From Asaia bogorensis (GTDB taxonomy: Bacteria > Pseudomonadota > Alphaproteobacteria > Acetobacterales > Acetobacteraceae), in NCBI GenBank assembly GCA_945873675.1, contig CAMCEP010000138.1, positions 1-7,147 on the forward strand: 7,147 bases of DNA, written 5' to 3'. Numbering within the stretch: the first letter of the stretch is position 1; every line of letters starts with the position of its first letter. The notes beneath the pieces are model-generated. The model had not been told where the DNA came from and searched no databases. It worked only from the letters and a program-made list of their open reading frames with translations. Positions 1-7,147 of this stretch are shown in pieces. Both the position numbers and the translations under genes were made by a program.

Positions 1-3000
1 CGCAGATAAAGTGGTGCCACATCTGCCACCTGTTCCGGCGGTGGGCGATTGGTCTTGTAATCCAGCACAAGTACGCGATCCGCTTCTATCTTCAGCCGGT
101 CCACCTGGCCCGCAATCAGCCGGCCATTCACTTCGCCTGCCAAGGGCGCTTCGGCAAGGCTGCCGGCGCCAAGGGCTACGCGCATCCAACCCTGGCGCAG
201 CAGGTCCAAAACCTCCTGCAAGGTGGCTTCCTGTTCTACCGTTGAAAGCCCCGGCGCGCGGCGTGTGAGGAAGCGGCGCGAGAGTTCTTCCCACCCTGCT
301 TCGGGATGCTCTGGCAGGCTTTGCAATAGCGCATGCACCAGGCGCCCGCGCCGGAAACGCAGCCCGAGCGGGTCTTGCGCCGGGCGCGGCGCGGCAGCGG
401 GGGTTTCCTGTTCGCCGGGCAGGGAAGAAGGGGCAAGGCTGCCCGCCGGCGCTTCCTCGGCCAGCTTCTGCCAGGCCCAGGCGGGCGGGCGCGCCTCAGC
501 GGCACTTGCAAGGAAGGGGTCTTCCAGGCGGGGCGGCGCGGTTTGCGGTGTGCTCAGGCTTAGTAATTTCGGTTCCGCCCCGAAACCATTGGCGGTAGCG
601 TCAAAAGCGGCGGGATCAAAGCTGCATGCCTGATGCCCCGCGAGCCGCGCAAATCCTTGCGCCACCAGATCATACCAACAGCCTGCGGGCAGCTTCTGCG
701 CGCCATTCCAGCCGCAAATGATCAGCCGATCTTCTGCCCGTGTGAGCGCCACATAAAGCAGCCGATGGTCTTCCCGGTCATCCTTCGCCTGATCGGCCTG
801 GCGTTGCGTTGCCAGTGCCGGCGCTTCAAACCCTTTCACCTGCGGCGCCCAAACCGGCAGGTCTTCGCCGCCATCTTCAAACCAGCGGAGCGTTGTGCGG
901 TCCTGCGCCTTTCGCGTGGTGTCGGGCAGAATGACGATGGGCGCCTGCAGGCCCTTGGCGCCATGCACGGTCATGATGCGCACCACATCGCCCGCGGCTT
1001 CCGCTTCGCGCTTGATCTCGGCGCCCCCTTGCCGGAGCCAATGCACAAAGCCCTGCAAGGATGGCGGGTTCAGCTTTTCATGTTCAAGCGCGGCATTGAG
1101 CAATTCATCAAGCGGATCGCCCGCATCCGGCCCAAGCCGCGCCAGCATGCGCGCGCGCCCCGCGCGGGGATCAAGCGGACCTGGCGCGCCGAGTACATCG
1201 GCGAACAGCCCATACGGCGTGATGAAATCAAGCTGTGCTGCTTGCCCTGACAACCAATCCGCGACACGCCCAAGCGCCGTGGCACTGCCACGATGCGTCA
1301 TCAGCGCGGCATGCAGTGTTGATTTGTCGCGTCCATGCGCGAGTTTGAACAGCGCTTCCTCATCAAGCCCGATCAGCGGGGATTTCAACAAGGCCGCAAG
1401 GTTCAAATCATCATCGGGCAGCAAAAGCCAAGCGGCGAGTGCCAGCATATCCTGCACTGCCAATTCATTCGCCAGGACCATGCGGTCAATGCCGCCAACC
1501 GGAATGGAAAGCTTCTTCAATTCGCGCACAAATGCGGGCGCAAACCCACCGCGTTTGCGTGCCCGCAGCAGCACCAGGATATCGCCGGGGCGAATGCGCC
1601 GGCCATGGGGCTGAGCATCCTCCCTGCCCTTTTCGACACGCGCCGGAAGGGTTTCATGTTCGATCATGCGCTTGATGCGTTGCGCCAGCGCCGCTGCCAG
1701 GGCCGGTGCAGCGCCTTCCGCCGCCACTGCCTGTTCGGGGGGCGCCCAATCGGGCGGCGCGTCGGCCTTTGTAGTTTGCAGGATCGGCCAAAGCTCCACG
1801 CTACCGGCATGGCCCGCGCGATCCGCGTAATGGCGCAAGGTTGCATCGGGCGCGACACCATCACGCGCCGGTGCATCCGCAAATACCGCATCCACCAAGG
1901 CGAGCACGGGTTCGGTGGAGCGGAAGGAAACATCCAGCGGCACTGGGCGGAATTCCAGCCCGGCTGCTTTCACAATGCCTTCGTAATGGCCCTTTGCGTC
2001 CTTGAATCGCTCTACATCGGCGCCCTGGAAGGCATAGATGGATTGCTTCTGATCACCAACAGCGAAGATGCTGCGCTGTTCATCCCGCGCACCAAGACCG
2101 GCAAAAAATTCCGCCGAAAGCGCGTGCACGATATCCCATTGGTCCGGGTTGGAATCCTGCGCCTCATCCAGCAGGATATGGTCAAGCCCATCATCCAGCT
2201 TAAACAAAACCCAAGCGCTGCCAGGATTATCGAGCAATTTGCGCGCGCCCGCGATCAAATCATCATAATCGAGCAAGCCGGCATTTTCCTTCGCCGCCTG
2301 ATAGCGGCGCAGCACCGGCGCACCAATGGCGAAAAGCGCCATGCTGGCGGCAAGCACGCGTGCGGCGGCGCGTTTGCCATCCAGCACCAATTGGCGTTCG
2401 CCCTCGTGCCGCATAAGGTTATTGATTTCATCCTGCCGCGCGCCAAGCTTTTGGGTTGCCAGTTTGATGCGGACCGTATCGTCCCCAGTGATAAAAATGG
2501 AGCGCCAATCGGCATGTTTTGCAATGCGCTGAGCATCGGGCAGTGCGAACCATGCTGCCAATTTCTGGCCATGGCCAACATCCTGCTTGCCGCCGGCAAG
2601 AAGAAGCTTGGTCGCCGCGCGAAGATTCTCGGCTTCCGGTGCATCAATCACCGCAGCTTCAATTGCGGTCTCATCTTCCTCACCCGGGGGAATGCCAAGC
2701 TTCCGCGCCAATGCCGCCCGCAGCCCTGCAATGCCTTGGCGATTTTGCACGGCCTCCAACACTTTACTGCTGGCACCGGCCATGGTGTTGATCACCTCGG
2801 CAAAGCGAGTCGGTGCCTGATACTTCGCCAAAACCGCGAGCGCATCCTGCGCGGCCCCGCCCGCCAGCAGCGCATCGCGTTCGCGCGCGAGCAAGGCCCG
2901 GCCATCCTGTTCCTGCATCACCGCGAATTGCGGCGCCAAGCCCGCTTCCAAAGGAAAGCCGCGCAGCAGAGATTGCGCGAAACCATGCAGGGTTGAAATC

Positions 3001-3359
3001 CGCATGCCGCCTGGCTGTTCCAAGACCTCCACAAACAGTCGCCGCGCTGCGGCCAACCCCTCGCGCCCCGGTATTGCGCCCGTCAGCTTTTGCAACATCT
3101 CCGCAAGCTTCGGATCATCCGCGATCGCCCATTCACCAAGCCTAAGCGCCAACCGCGTTGCCATTTCCGCCGCTGCCGCCTTGGTGAAAGTCAGGCACAG
3201 AATACGCCCTGGCGGCACACCAGCCAGCAATAATCTCAGCAACCTATCCGTCAGTAGCTTGGTTTTGCCCGAACCCGCCGAAGCCTCCACCCAGGCCGAG
3301 GCCGCGGGATCGGCAGCGAAGGTCTGCGCTTCTTCGGCGCGTTGGCGTGCCTCGCTCAC
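1..3359 (-). CDS. addA: Double-strand break repair helicase AddA, 3' end cut off by the window
   Basis: AddA is the motor and nuclease subunit of the AddAB helicase-nuclease, which unwinds and resects double-strand DNA ends for RecA-dependent repair. Reading the minus strand from 3359 gives 1119 codons with no internal stop. UvrD-type superfamily 1 motifs appear in order: Walker A ASAGSGKT (residues 26-33), LTFTKAAAAEM (56-66), TLHGF (123-127), LDYDDLI (362-368), Walker B ILLDEAQD (395-402), VGDQKQSIYAFQGAD (434-448), SFRSTEPVL (478-486), VRIMTVHGAKGLQAP (793-807) and LLYVALTRAEDRL (867-879). A Pro/Ala-rich linker (about 935-1000) leads to a RecB-family nuclease with GRLVHALLQ (1005-1013), GQVDRL (Asp1087) and DYKTNR (Asp1100, Lys1102). 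The final QxxxY-type motif should lie just past the left edge; I estimate a few tens of residues are missing, judging from the usual 1150-1180. The start is GTG: an in-frame TGA at 3371-3369 leaves no earlier option. The gene overlaps addB by four bases, so co-translation is likely. Identification is firm. Confidence 0.97.
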   Translation of the reverse strand, partial: MSEARQRAEEAQTFAADPAASAWVEASAGSGKTKLLTDRLLRLLLAGVPPGRILCLTFTKAAAAEMATRLALRLGEWAIADDPKLAEMLQKLTGAIPGREGLAAARRLFVEVLEQPGGMRISTLHGFAQSLLRGFPLEAGLAPQFAVMQEQDGRALLARERDALLAGGAAQDALAVLAKYQAPTRFAEVINTMAGASSKVLEAVQNRQGIAGLRAALARKLGIPPGEEDETAIEAAVIDAPEAENLRAATKLLLAGGKQDVGHGQKLAAWFALPDAQRIAKHADWRSIFITGDDTVRIKLATQKLGARQDEINNLMRHEGERQLVLDGKRAAARVLAASMALFAIGAPVLRRYQAAKENAGLLDYDDLIAGARKLLDNPGSAWVLFKLDDGLDHILLDEAQDSNPDQWDIVHALSAEFFAGLGARDEQRSIFAVGDQKQSIYAFQGADVERFKDAKGHYEGIVKAAGLEFRPVPLDVSFRSTEPVLALVDAVFADAPARDGVAPDATLRHYADRAGHAGSVELWPILQTTKADAPPDWAPPEQAVAAEGAAPALAAALAQRIKRMIEHETLPARVEKGREDAQPHGRRIRPGDILVLLRARKRGGFAPAFVRELKKLSIPVGGIDRMVLANELAVQDMLALAAWLLLPDDDLNLAALLKSPLIGLDEEALFKLAHGRDKSTLHAALMTHRGSATALGRVADWLSGQAAQLDFITPYGLFADVLGAPGPLDPRAGRARMLARLGPDAGDPLDELLNAALEHEKLNPPSLQGFVHWLRQGGAEIKREAEAAGDVVRIMTVHGAKGLQAPIVILPDTTRKAQDRTTLRWFEDGGEDLPVWAPQVKGFEAPALATQRQADQAKDDREDHRLLYVALTRAEDRLIICGWNGAQKLPAGCWYDLVAQGFARLAGHQACSFDPAAFDATANGFGAEPKLLSLSTPQTAPPRLEDPFLASAAEARPPAWAWQKLAEEAPAGSLAPSSLPGEQETPAAAPRPAQDPLGLRFRRGRLVHALLQSLPEHPEAGWEELSRRFLTRRAPGLSTVEQEATLQEVLDLLRQGWMRVALGAGSLAEAPLAGEVNGRLIAGQVDRLKIEADRVLVLDYKTNRPPPEQVADVAPLYL

Positions 3360-6300
3360 GCTGCATCCTCATCGCCAGATGCCCATTCATCAACCCGCGC
3401 CAAATGATCATAATCATCGCCGGGCGTGCCGCGTGCGGGGTGCGGTCGGCTTTCAAAAGGCGCATCGCCCAACAACATGCGCTCCGCCAGCGCAGCAATA
3501 CGCACGCGTGCGAGATCAGCCCAAACCCTGCCATCTTTGGTGACCGAGCCAATGTTTTCTTCCTCGCCCGGTGTTTCGCCGCCACTCAATTTCCAATAAA
3601 TCAGTGCAGAGGCCTTGGCATCCGCGCTGATGGTTGGATAGCCGCCGGCTTCCAAAATCATTGCCTCCAGCGCCAATTGCGGCGCGGCGCCTCCGATAAC
3701 CTGGGATGCGCCCGGCACCTGGCCAGTCTTGTAGTCCAGGATGCGCCAGCCACCGCCTGCCAATTCGTCCAAGCGATCAGCTGTGGCGATAATCTCCACA
3801 TCGCCATCGGCAAGGTTCAGCATCAGGCTGCCCTTATGTTCCGTCAGGCAGCGCAGCAGCCCGTTTTGTGCGCGCAGCTTTTCTTCCTCGGCAATCACGA
3901 AATCACCCATGCGCGTCATGCGCGGCCCCCAAAAGGCAAGCACGCCGGGATGCACCGATTCCTTCTTCAACGCCTCCGCACAGGCTTGATCCCACAAAAT
4001 GCGCGCTGCCTCGGCACCTGGCCAGCCCGTACCAAGCCCCGTCAGGAAAAACCGCATGGCGTGATGCACCAGCGTGCCATATTCCCGCGCGCCGATATCC
4101 GCATCCAGATCATCAAGCGCGCGCAGGCGCAGAATGCGCGCCGCGTAAAAGGCGTAAGGATCGGCTATCAATTGCGTCGCGTCCGAAACACTCAAGCGGC
4201 GCGGGCGCACATCAATTGGCGGGCGCGGCGCCGGGCGGCCCCAGGGCTTCGCATCCCCTTCCGGTTCATCCAAAGCAGCCGCCCAGCGTGCGGCGTCACT
4301 GACCGCCAATGTGATTTCGCCTTGGCCTTTAAGGAAAGTTTCCAGCCGCGTCAGCCAACGTGTCGGCACGCTTGGCGCGCCGCTCCTCTTCTTCGCGGTG
4401 GACAGGACCAATTCGCCCGCATGCGCTGCGGCATGGAAGAAATCCGCCGCCACGCGACCAATGCGCGCTTCCGGCGCGGGCAGGCCGAAGCGCGCGCGCA
4501 TCGGCCGGCTCATCCATGGGCCGGGTTCGGTTGCTTGCGGCCAGATATTTTCTTCCAGCGCCCCCAGGATCACGCGATCAAAATGCTGCAAGCGCGCTTC
4601 CAGAAGCCCAAGGATCGCAATGCGCGGATGGGCCGCCGCATCGCGCCGCGCGCGAAAAGGTGGCGCGATTGGCCCCGCCAACATGGCATCGAAAGCCGCC
4701 GGCCAATCAGCGGGCTTGATTGGCGGTATTTCAACCAACGCCTCAACAAGCGCTGCCAAATGCCGCGCCAAAGCCTCTCCTTCCTCACCGGCGTAAAGTC
4801 TGAGTCCGCCCGGCAGATCAGGCGTGCTGGCCAGTGCTTCCGCCGCCGCCAGATGCAGCGTCAATAAATCAGCGGGCGGGCGCGCAGGGCTTGGCGGCAA
4901 TGCAGCGAAATCACCAAGGGCGGATTGCAAGGCATCCACCAATCCAAGCAAGGCAATATCGCCTGCAGGTAAGGCCGCGCGCAGCGCTGCAAGCCCGGCT
5001 GCTGGGCGCGGCCCGCGCAGGCACTTCCTTTCCAAGCCACGCACCACTTCAAGCCAGGCGCCACGTTCCATGCCAGCACTGCAAAGCGGATGCTTCAACA
5101 CCGCAAGCAAGGCGGCGGGCGCAAAACCATCCGCCACCATGCGTGCGATCAGGCGCAGAAATGCCGCTGCCGGCGCATCGGCCAAGGGCGCGCCGGCGCT
5201 GTCATCGGCCGTGATGCCATGGCGCGCGAGTTCTGCCGCCACACGCCGCGCCAAATCGCGATCCGGCGTGATCAGTGCGGCGCGCTTGCCGGGAACCTCC
5301 ATCGCCTCACGCAGCAAAAGCGCAATGGCAGCGGCTTCCTGCTGCGCATCGGCGGCTTTTAGCCTGGTGATGCCAGCAAGTGCCGCCTGCCAGCGCGGCG
5401 CATCGCGTTCCGTCCAAACACCCAACCCCTCAGCGGGGCGGAGGCTGCGTGCCAGCATCACCGCGCGATCCGCCGGCGCTGCGTGATGATCAGCGCTACC
5501 CCAAGGGCGCAGCGCATTAGGCTCCACGCCAAGATCGGACAGAAGTTTCAACTGCCCGGCAAAGGGATGGCTCGGTGCGCTGCGAATGGCGTCAGCCAGG
5601 CTTGGCGTGATGGGCTCCGCCATGCCTTGCAGCACCAGCGCGCCATTGGGCAGGCTTGCGATGCAGCTGAGTAAAGCAGTCGCAGCGGGAATCGTGCCGC
5701 CCGCGCCAATGCCGGCGGCGATCAGCCTTTCGCGCGGCGGTGCGGCTTCCAGGGCGCGGCGCTGCGCAATCAGCGCGCGCACACGCGCCAGGCCCAAATC
5801 CATCAGGCGCTGATTTTGCAGCCAGCCATTCCAATCGCGCACCACCGCCTGCAATAGCTTCGTGGTGATTTGCCAATGCACCGCCAATTTATCCGGCACC
5901 AGCCCATCCAAGCGCGCGAGCCAGCTTGCCGCAAAATCCGCAGGATCAGCGGTTTCAATCAGCTCAAGATCGGCTTCTTCAAAGGCAATTTCATCAAAAA
6001 GCGTTGCAAGTTCCCCGGCCAATAGCCACGCCTGTTCAGCACCAAGCGGCCCGCCGAAGCGGCGCGGAATGCCAAGCACAATGCGCGACAGCACCGCTTG
6101 GCGCGTCAGCGGTGCCACTGCCGGCGGCAGGTCAAGCAAAGCGGGCAGCGCCAATTCATCGGCTTCTTCCACCGAAAGGCCGGGAAGGGCGCGCATGCGC
6201 GGCAGCAATAGCGCACGGCCACCGGCGGCGGTCAGGAAGGCTTCGCGCAAGGCACGCGCGGCGCGGCGCGTTGGCAGCAGCAGCGTATAGGTCGCGAGTG

Positions 6301-6391
6301 CGGCAGGATCATCACGCGTGGTTTGCGCAAGCAGCCCCTCGGCCAGCGCGGGCAGGAAGCGCTGATGCGCGGGGATCAAGAAAACGCGCAA
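3356..6391 (-). CDS. addB: Double-strand break repair protein AddB, alphaproteobacterial type
   Basis: AddB is the partner of AddA in the cytoplasmic AddAB complex and supplies the second nuclease. The product is 1011 residues, close to the usual length of about 1000 for this form. The N-terminus has the family-like VFLIPAH (3-9), then LLLPTRRAARALREAF (37-52) where a Walker A would be; no GxGK[ST] is present, so this body is probably not an ATP-driven motor. GLLEARLQHFD (595-605) and ILGALEENIWP (608-618) are helicase-like remnants. The C-terminal RecB-family nuclease shows YGTLVHHAM (771-779), ADRLD (Asp872), ILDYKTG (Asp886, Lys888) and PQLALEA (Gln905), so its active site looks intact. 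None of the five cysteines forms the C-terminal cluster that binds iron-sulfur in Bacillus AddB. The start is TTG: back to an in-frame TGA at 6460-6458 there is no ATG, GTG or TTG, and the first downstream ATG is codon 66, past the conserved N-terminus. The gene sits 11 bases after the MurU-like gene and overlaps addA. Confidence 0.96.
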   Translation of the reverse strand: MRVFLIPAHQRFLPALAEGLLAQTTRDDPAALATYTLLLPTRRAARALREAFLTAAGGRALLLPRMRALPGLSVEEADELALPALLDLPPAVAPLTRQAVLSRIVLGIPRRFGGPLGAEQAWLLAGELATLFDEIAFEEADLELIETADPADFAASWLARLDGLVPDKLAVHWQITTKLLQAVVRDWNGWLQNQRLMDLGLARVRALIAQRRALEAAPPRERLIAAGIGAGGTIPAATALLSCIASLPNGALVLQGMAEPITPSLADAIRSAPSHPFAGQLKLLSDLGVEPNALRPWGSADHHAAPADRAVMLARSLRPAEGLGVWTERDAPRWQAALAGITRLKAADAQQEAAAIALLLREAMEVPGKRAALITPDRDLARRVAAELARHGITADDSAGAPLADAPAAAFLRLIARMVADGFAPAALLAVLKHPLCSAGMERGAWLEVVRGLERKCLRGPRPAAGLAALRAALPAGDIALLGLVDALQSALGDFAALPPSPARPPADLLTLHLAAAEALASTPDLPGGLRLYAGEEGEALARHLAALVEALVEIPPIKPADWPAAFDAMLAGPIAPPFRARRDAAAHPRIAILGLLEARLQHFDRVILGALEENIWPQATEPGPWMSRPMRARFGLPAPEARIGRVAADFFHAAAHAGELVLSTAKKRSGAPSVPTRWLTRLETFLKGQGEITLAVSDAARWAAALDEPEGDAKPWGRPAPRPPIDVRPRRLSVSDATQLIADPYAFYAARILRLRALDDLDADIGAREYGTLVHHAMRFFLTGLGTGWPGAEAARILWDQACAEALKKESVHPGVLAFWGPRMTRMGDFVIAEEEKLRAQNGLLRCLTEHKGSLMLNLADGDVEIIATADRLDELAGGGWRILDYKTGQVPGASQVIGGAAPQLALEAMILEAGGYPTISADAKASALIYWKLSGGETPGEEENIGSVTKDGRVWADLARVRIAALAERMLLGDAPFESRPHPARGTPGDDYDHLARVDEWASGDEDAA
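3366..3370 (-). promoter_or_regulatory. Probable ribosome binding site of addA (GTG start)
   Basis: GAGGA inside the last codons of addB lies six bases before the GTG at 3359. With the in-frame stop just upstream (3371-3369), it fixes the addA start and points to translation coupled to addB. Confidence 0.6.
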
Positions 6392-6396
6392 GAACG

Positions 6397-6402
6397 CCTG
6401 CT
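6397..6402 (-). promoter_or_regulatory. Probable ribosome binding site of addB (TTG start)
   Basis: AGCAGG on the minus strand ends five bases before the TTG at 6391 and begins directly after the MurU-like stop codon (6405-6403). The match is moderate, but spacing is right and it supports TTG as the real start. The short gap suggests re-initiation by ribosomes finishing the upstream gene. Confidence 0.5.
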
Positions 6403-7131
6403 TCAGAACAGCGCGCGGATCACGCCGCTGCGCAAAACATCTTCGGCATGTTCCAGATCAGCGGGGGTGGAGAGATGAAACCACACGCCATCATGCACCA
6501 AGCCATAAAGCCGCCCGGCTTCAATCGCGCGATTATAGAGCAGGTTCAGGCTGAAGGCGCCGCTTGGTGCGCCTTCAAACAACGCAGGCGAGAGGATTTG
6601 CACGCCGCCAAAAAGATAGGGCGAAACCTCGCCTTCTTCCGGCCGGCGAATGGCGCCCATGGGATCGAGCATGAAATCGCCGCGCCCCACTTCGCCCGCG
6701 ATTTGCGCTGTGCGGATCAGCAATAAAAGCCCATCCATGCGTTCAGGATCGAAGGCGGCGGCCAGGCGTTTGAGCGCGGAGTGCGGGCCATCCAGCCAAA
6801 ACGCATCGCCATTCACCACCGCGAAGGGTGCGTCTCCCAAAGCGGGCAGGGCGCGCGCCACACCGCCGCCGGTCTCAAGCAGGGTTTCTTCCCGTTGCAG
6901 CGTGATGCGCGGCGCGCTGCGCGCATTCACGCCAGCTGCGACCTGATCGGCCAACCAATGCGCGTTCACCACTGCATCAGACACGCCTGCATCCGTCAGC
7001 CGATCCAGCGCGTGATCAAGCAGGCTACGCCCAGCCAAGGGCAGCAGGGGTTTGGGCATGGCTTCCGATAAGGGGCGCATGCGCGTGCCAAGGCCGGCCG
7101 CCAGAACCATGGCGCGGGAGAGGGTGATCAT
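6403..7131 (-). CDS. murU: Sugar-1-phosphate nucleotidyltransferase, probable N-acetylmuramate-1-phosphate uridylyltransferase (MurU-like)
   Basis: This 242-residue protein belongs to the NTP-transferase family that joins an NTP and a sugar-1-phosphate into a nucleotide sugar. The N-terminus carries the family signature MVLAAGLGTRMRPLSEAMPK (8-27), in which GLGTRMRP is the nucleotide-binding loop and Lys27 in PKP the conserved lysine. LLETGGG (84-90) and VVNGDAFW (105-112, Asp109 as the expected metal ligand) follow, then GRGDFMLD (149-156), SPYLFGGVQILSP (170-182) and a C-terminal WFHLSTPADLEHAED (217-231). The length fits MurU, which makes UDP-MurNAc from recycled MurNAc-1-phosphate and bypasses de novo synthesis, and is shorter than typical hexose nucleotidyltransferases with an extra domain. 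The MurU assignment rests on length, motif style and recalled alphaproteobacterial context (AmgK-type kinase, MurU, addB); sequence alone cannot exclude a mannose- or glucose-1-phosphate substrate. Ser221 stands where glycine is usual. The ATG at 7131 is preferred because of a strong ribosome binding site; an internal ATG (codon 8) would cut into the first strand. Confidence 0.8.
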   Translation of the reverse strand: MITLSRAMVLAAGLGTRMRPLSEAMPKPLLPLAGRSLLDHALDRLTDAGVSDAVVNAHWLADQVAAGVNARSAPRITLQREETLLETGGGVARALPALGDAPFAVVNGDAFWLDGPHSALKRLAAAFDPERMDGLLLLIRTAQIAGEVGRGDFMLDPMGAIRRPEEGEVSPYLFGGVQILSPALFEGAPSGAFSLNLLYNRAIEAGRLYGLVHDGVWFHLSTPADLEHAEDVLRSGVIRALF

Positions 7132-7147
7132 GCAGGCTCCTTCGCCG
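7128..7147 (-). CDS. Possible last codons of an upstream gene overlapping the MurU-like start
   Basis: The MurU-like gene starts with ATGA, and the TGA at 7130-7128 could end a gene arriving from beyond the right edge (frame reading ...AKEPA then stop). The 17 visible bases before it contain no stop in that frame. In alphaproteobacteria I recall an AmgK-like aminoglycoside phosphotransferase family sugar kinase in this position, which would make the MurNAc-1-phosphate used by MurU. Only about six codons are visible, so this is inference from the overlap pattern and context, not recognition. Confidence 0.25.
7137..7143 (-). promoter_or_regulatory. Ribosome binding site of the MurU-like gene
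   Basis: On the minus strand GAAGGAG lies five bases before the ATG at 7131. It is the strongest Shine-Dalgarno match of the three genes and supports the ATG at 7131 over the in-frame ATG at codon 8. Confidence 0.75.

Noticed and set aside
1..268. Apparent lack of a gene at the left end on the minus strand, since no closed reading frame is found there.
   Set aside because: The frame is simply open to the edge: addA runs through it, ending with the nuclease DYKTNR motif and a little more, so its stop lies outside the window.
1335..2996. A 553-codon open frame on the plus strand, opposite addA.
   Set aside because: It is antisense to a continuous, motif-complete addA reading frame. Its translation is rich in Arg, Cys, His and Gln with no domain I recognise. 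Long antisense shadows are expected in GC-rich coding DNA with few stop-generating codons.
3347..4867. A 506-codon open frame on the plus strand, opposite addB.
   Set aside because: It has the same shadow character, lying opposite the conserved AddB C-terminal half including its nuclease motifs, with no recognisable domain of its own.
6392..6402. The 11-base gap between the MurU-like gene and addB as a possible promoter or terminator site.
   Set aside because: It is too short for either and shows no hairpin with a T run; it holds only the addB ribosome binding site.
5926..6726. A 266-codon plus-strand open frame crossing the addB/MurU-like junction.
   Set aside because: It spans two real minus-strand genes and is basic, low in hydrophobic order and without motifs; it is a shadow.
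1..7147. Possible defence island, mobile element or novel system.
   Set aside because: All visible coding capacity is used by two housekeeping repair genes and one sugar nucleotidyltransferase. I saw no transposase, inverted repeats, CRISPR repeats, toxin-antitoxin pair or obvious change in base composition.

Overview
The window is a GC-rich, gene-dense piece of what looks like an alphaproteobacterial chromosome. The AddA and AddB proteins are of the alphaproteobacterial type, and a MurU-like sugar-nucleotidyltransferase lies directly upstream of addB, an arrangement I recall from that class. A member of the Rhodospirillales/Acetobacterales is a reasonable guess, but the sequence alone does not settle the family.

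All genes lie on the minus strand and are transcribed from right to left. From the right edge: a complete MurU-like gene (7131 to 6403), an 11-base gap, a complete addB (6391 to 3356), then addA (3359 to 1), which overlaps the addB stop by four bases and runs off the left edge just before its end. Every base is coding or in a short junction, so there is no gene-free stretch of 300 bases or more. I see no RNA gene, mobile element, CRISPR array, terminator or convincing promoter. The MurU-like gene probably overlaps the end of a further gene to the right, so the promoter is likely outside the window.

AddA and AddB form a two-subunit helicase-nuclease that resects double-strand DNA ends for RecA loading, the counterpart of RecBCD. 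AddA carries an intact set of UvrD-type helicase motifs plus a C-terminal RecB-family nuclease. AddB has the degenerate, Walker-A-less helicase-like body expected of the alphaproteobacterial form plus its own apparently intact nuclease. The MurU-like enzyme belongs to a different process, most likely peptidoglycan recycling (MurNAc-1-phosphate to UDP-MurNAc). It seems to share the transcript without sharing the pathway.

I translated addA codon by codon across the window and found it open throughout, with no frameshift. I found no undescribed system. The points most worth a second look are the non-ATG, apparently coupled starts of addB (TTG) and addA (GTG), the absence of Walker A and iron-sulfur cysteines in AddB, a glycine-to-serine change near the MurU C-terminus, and the unseen gene to the right.
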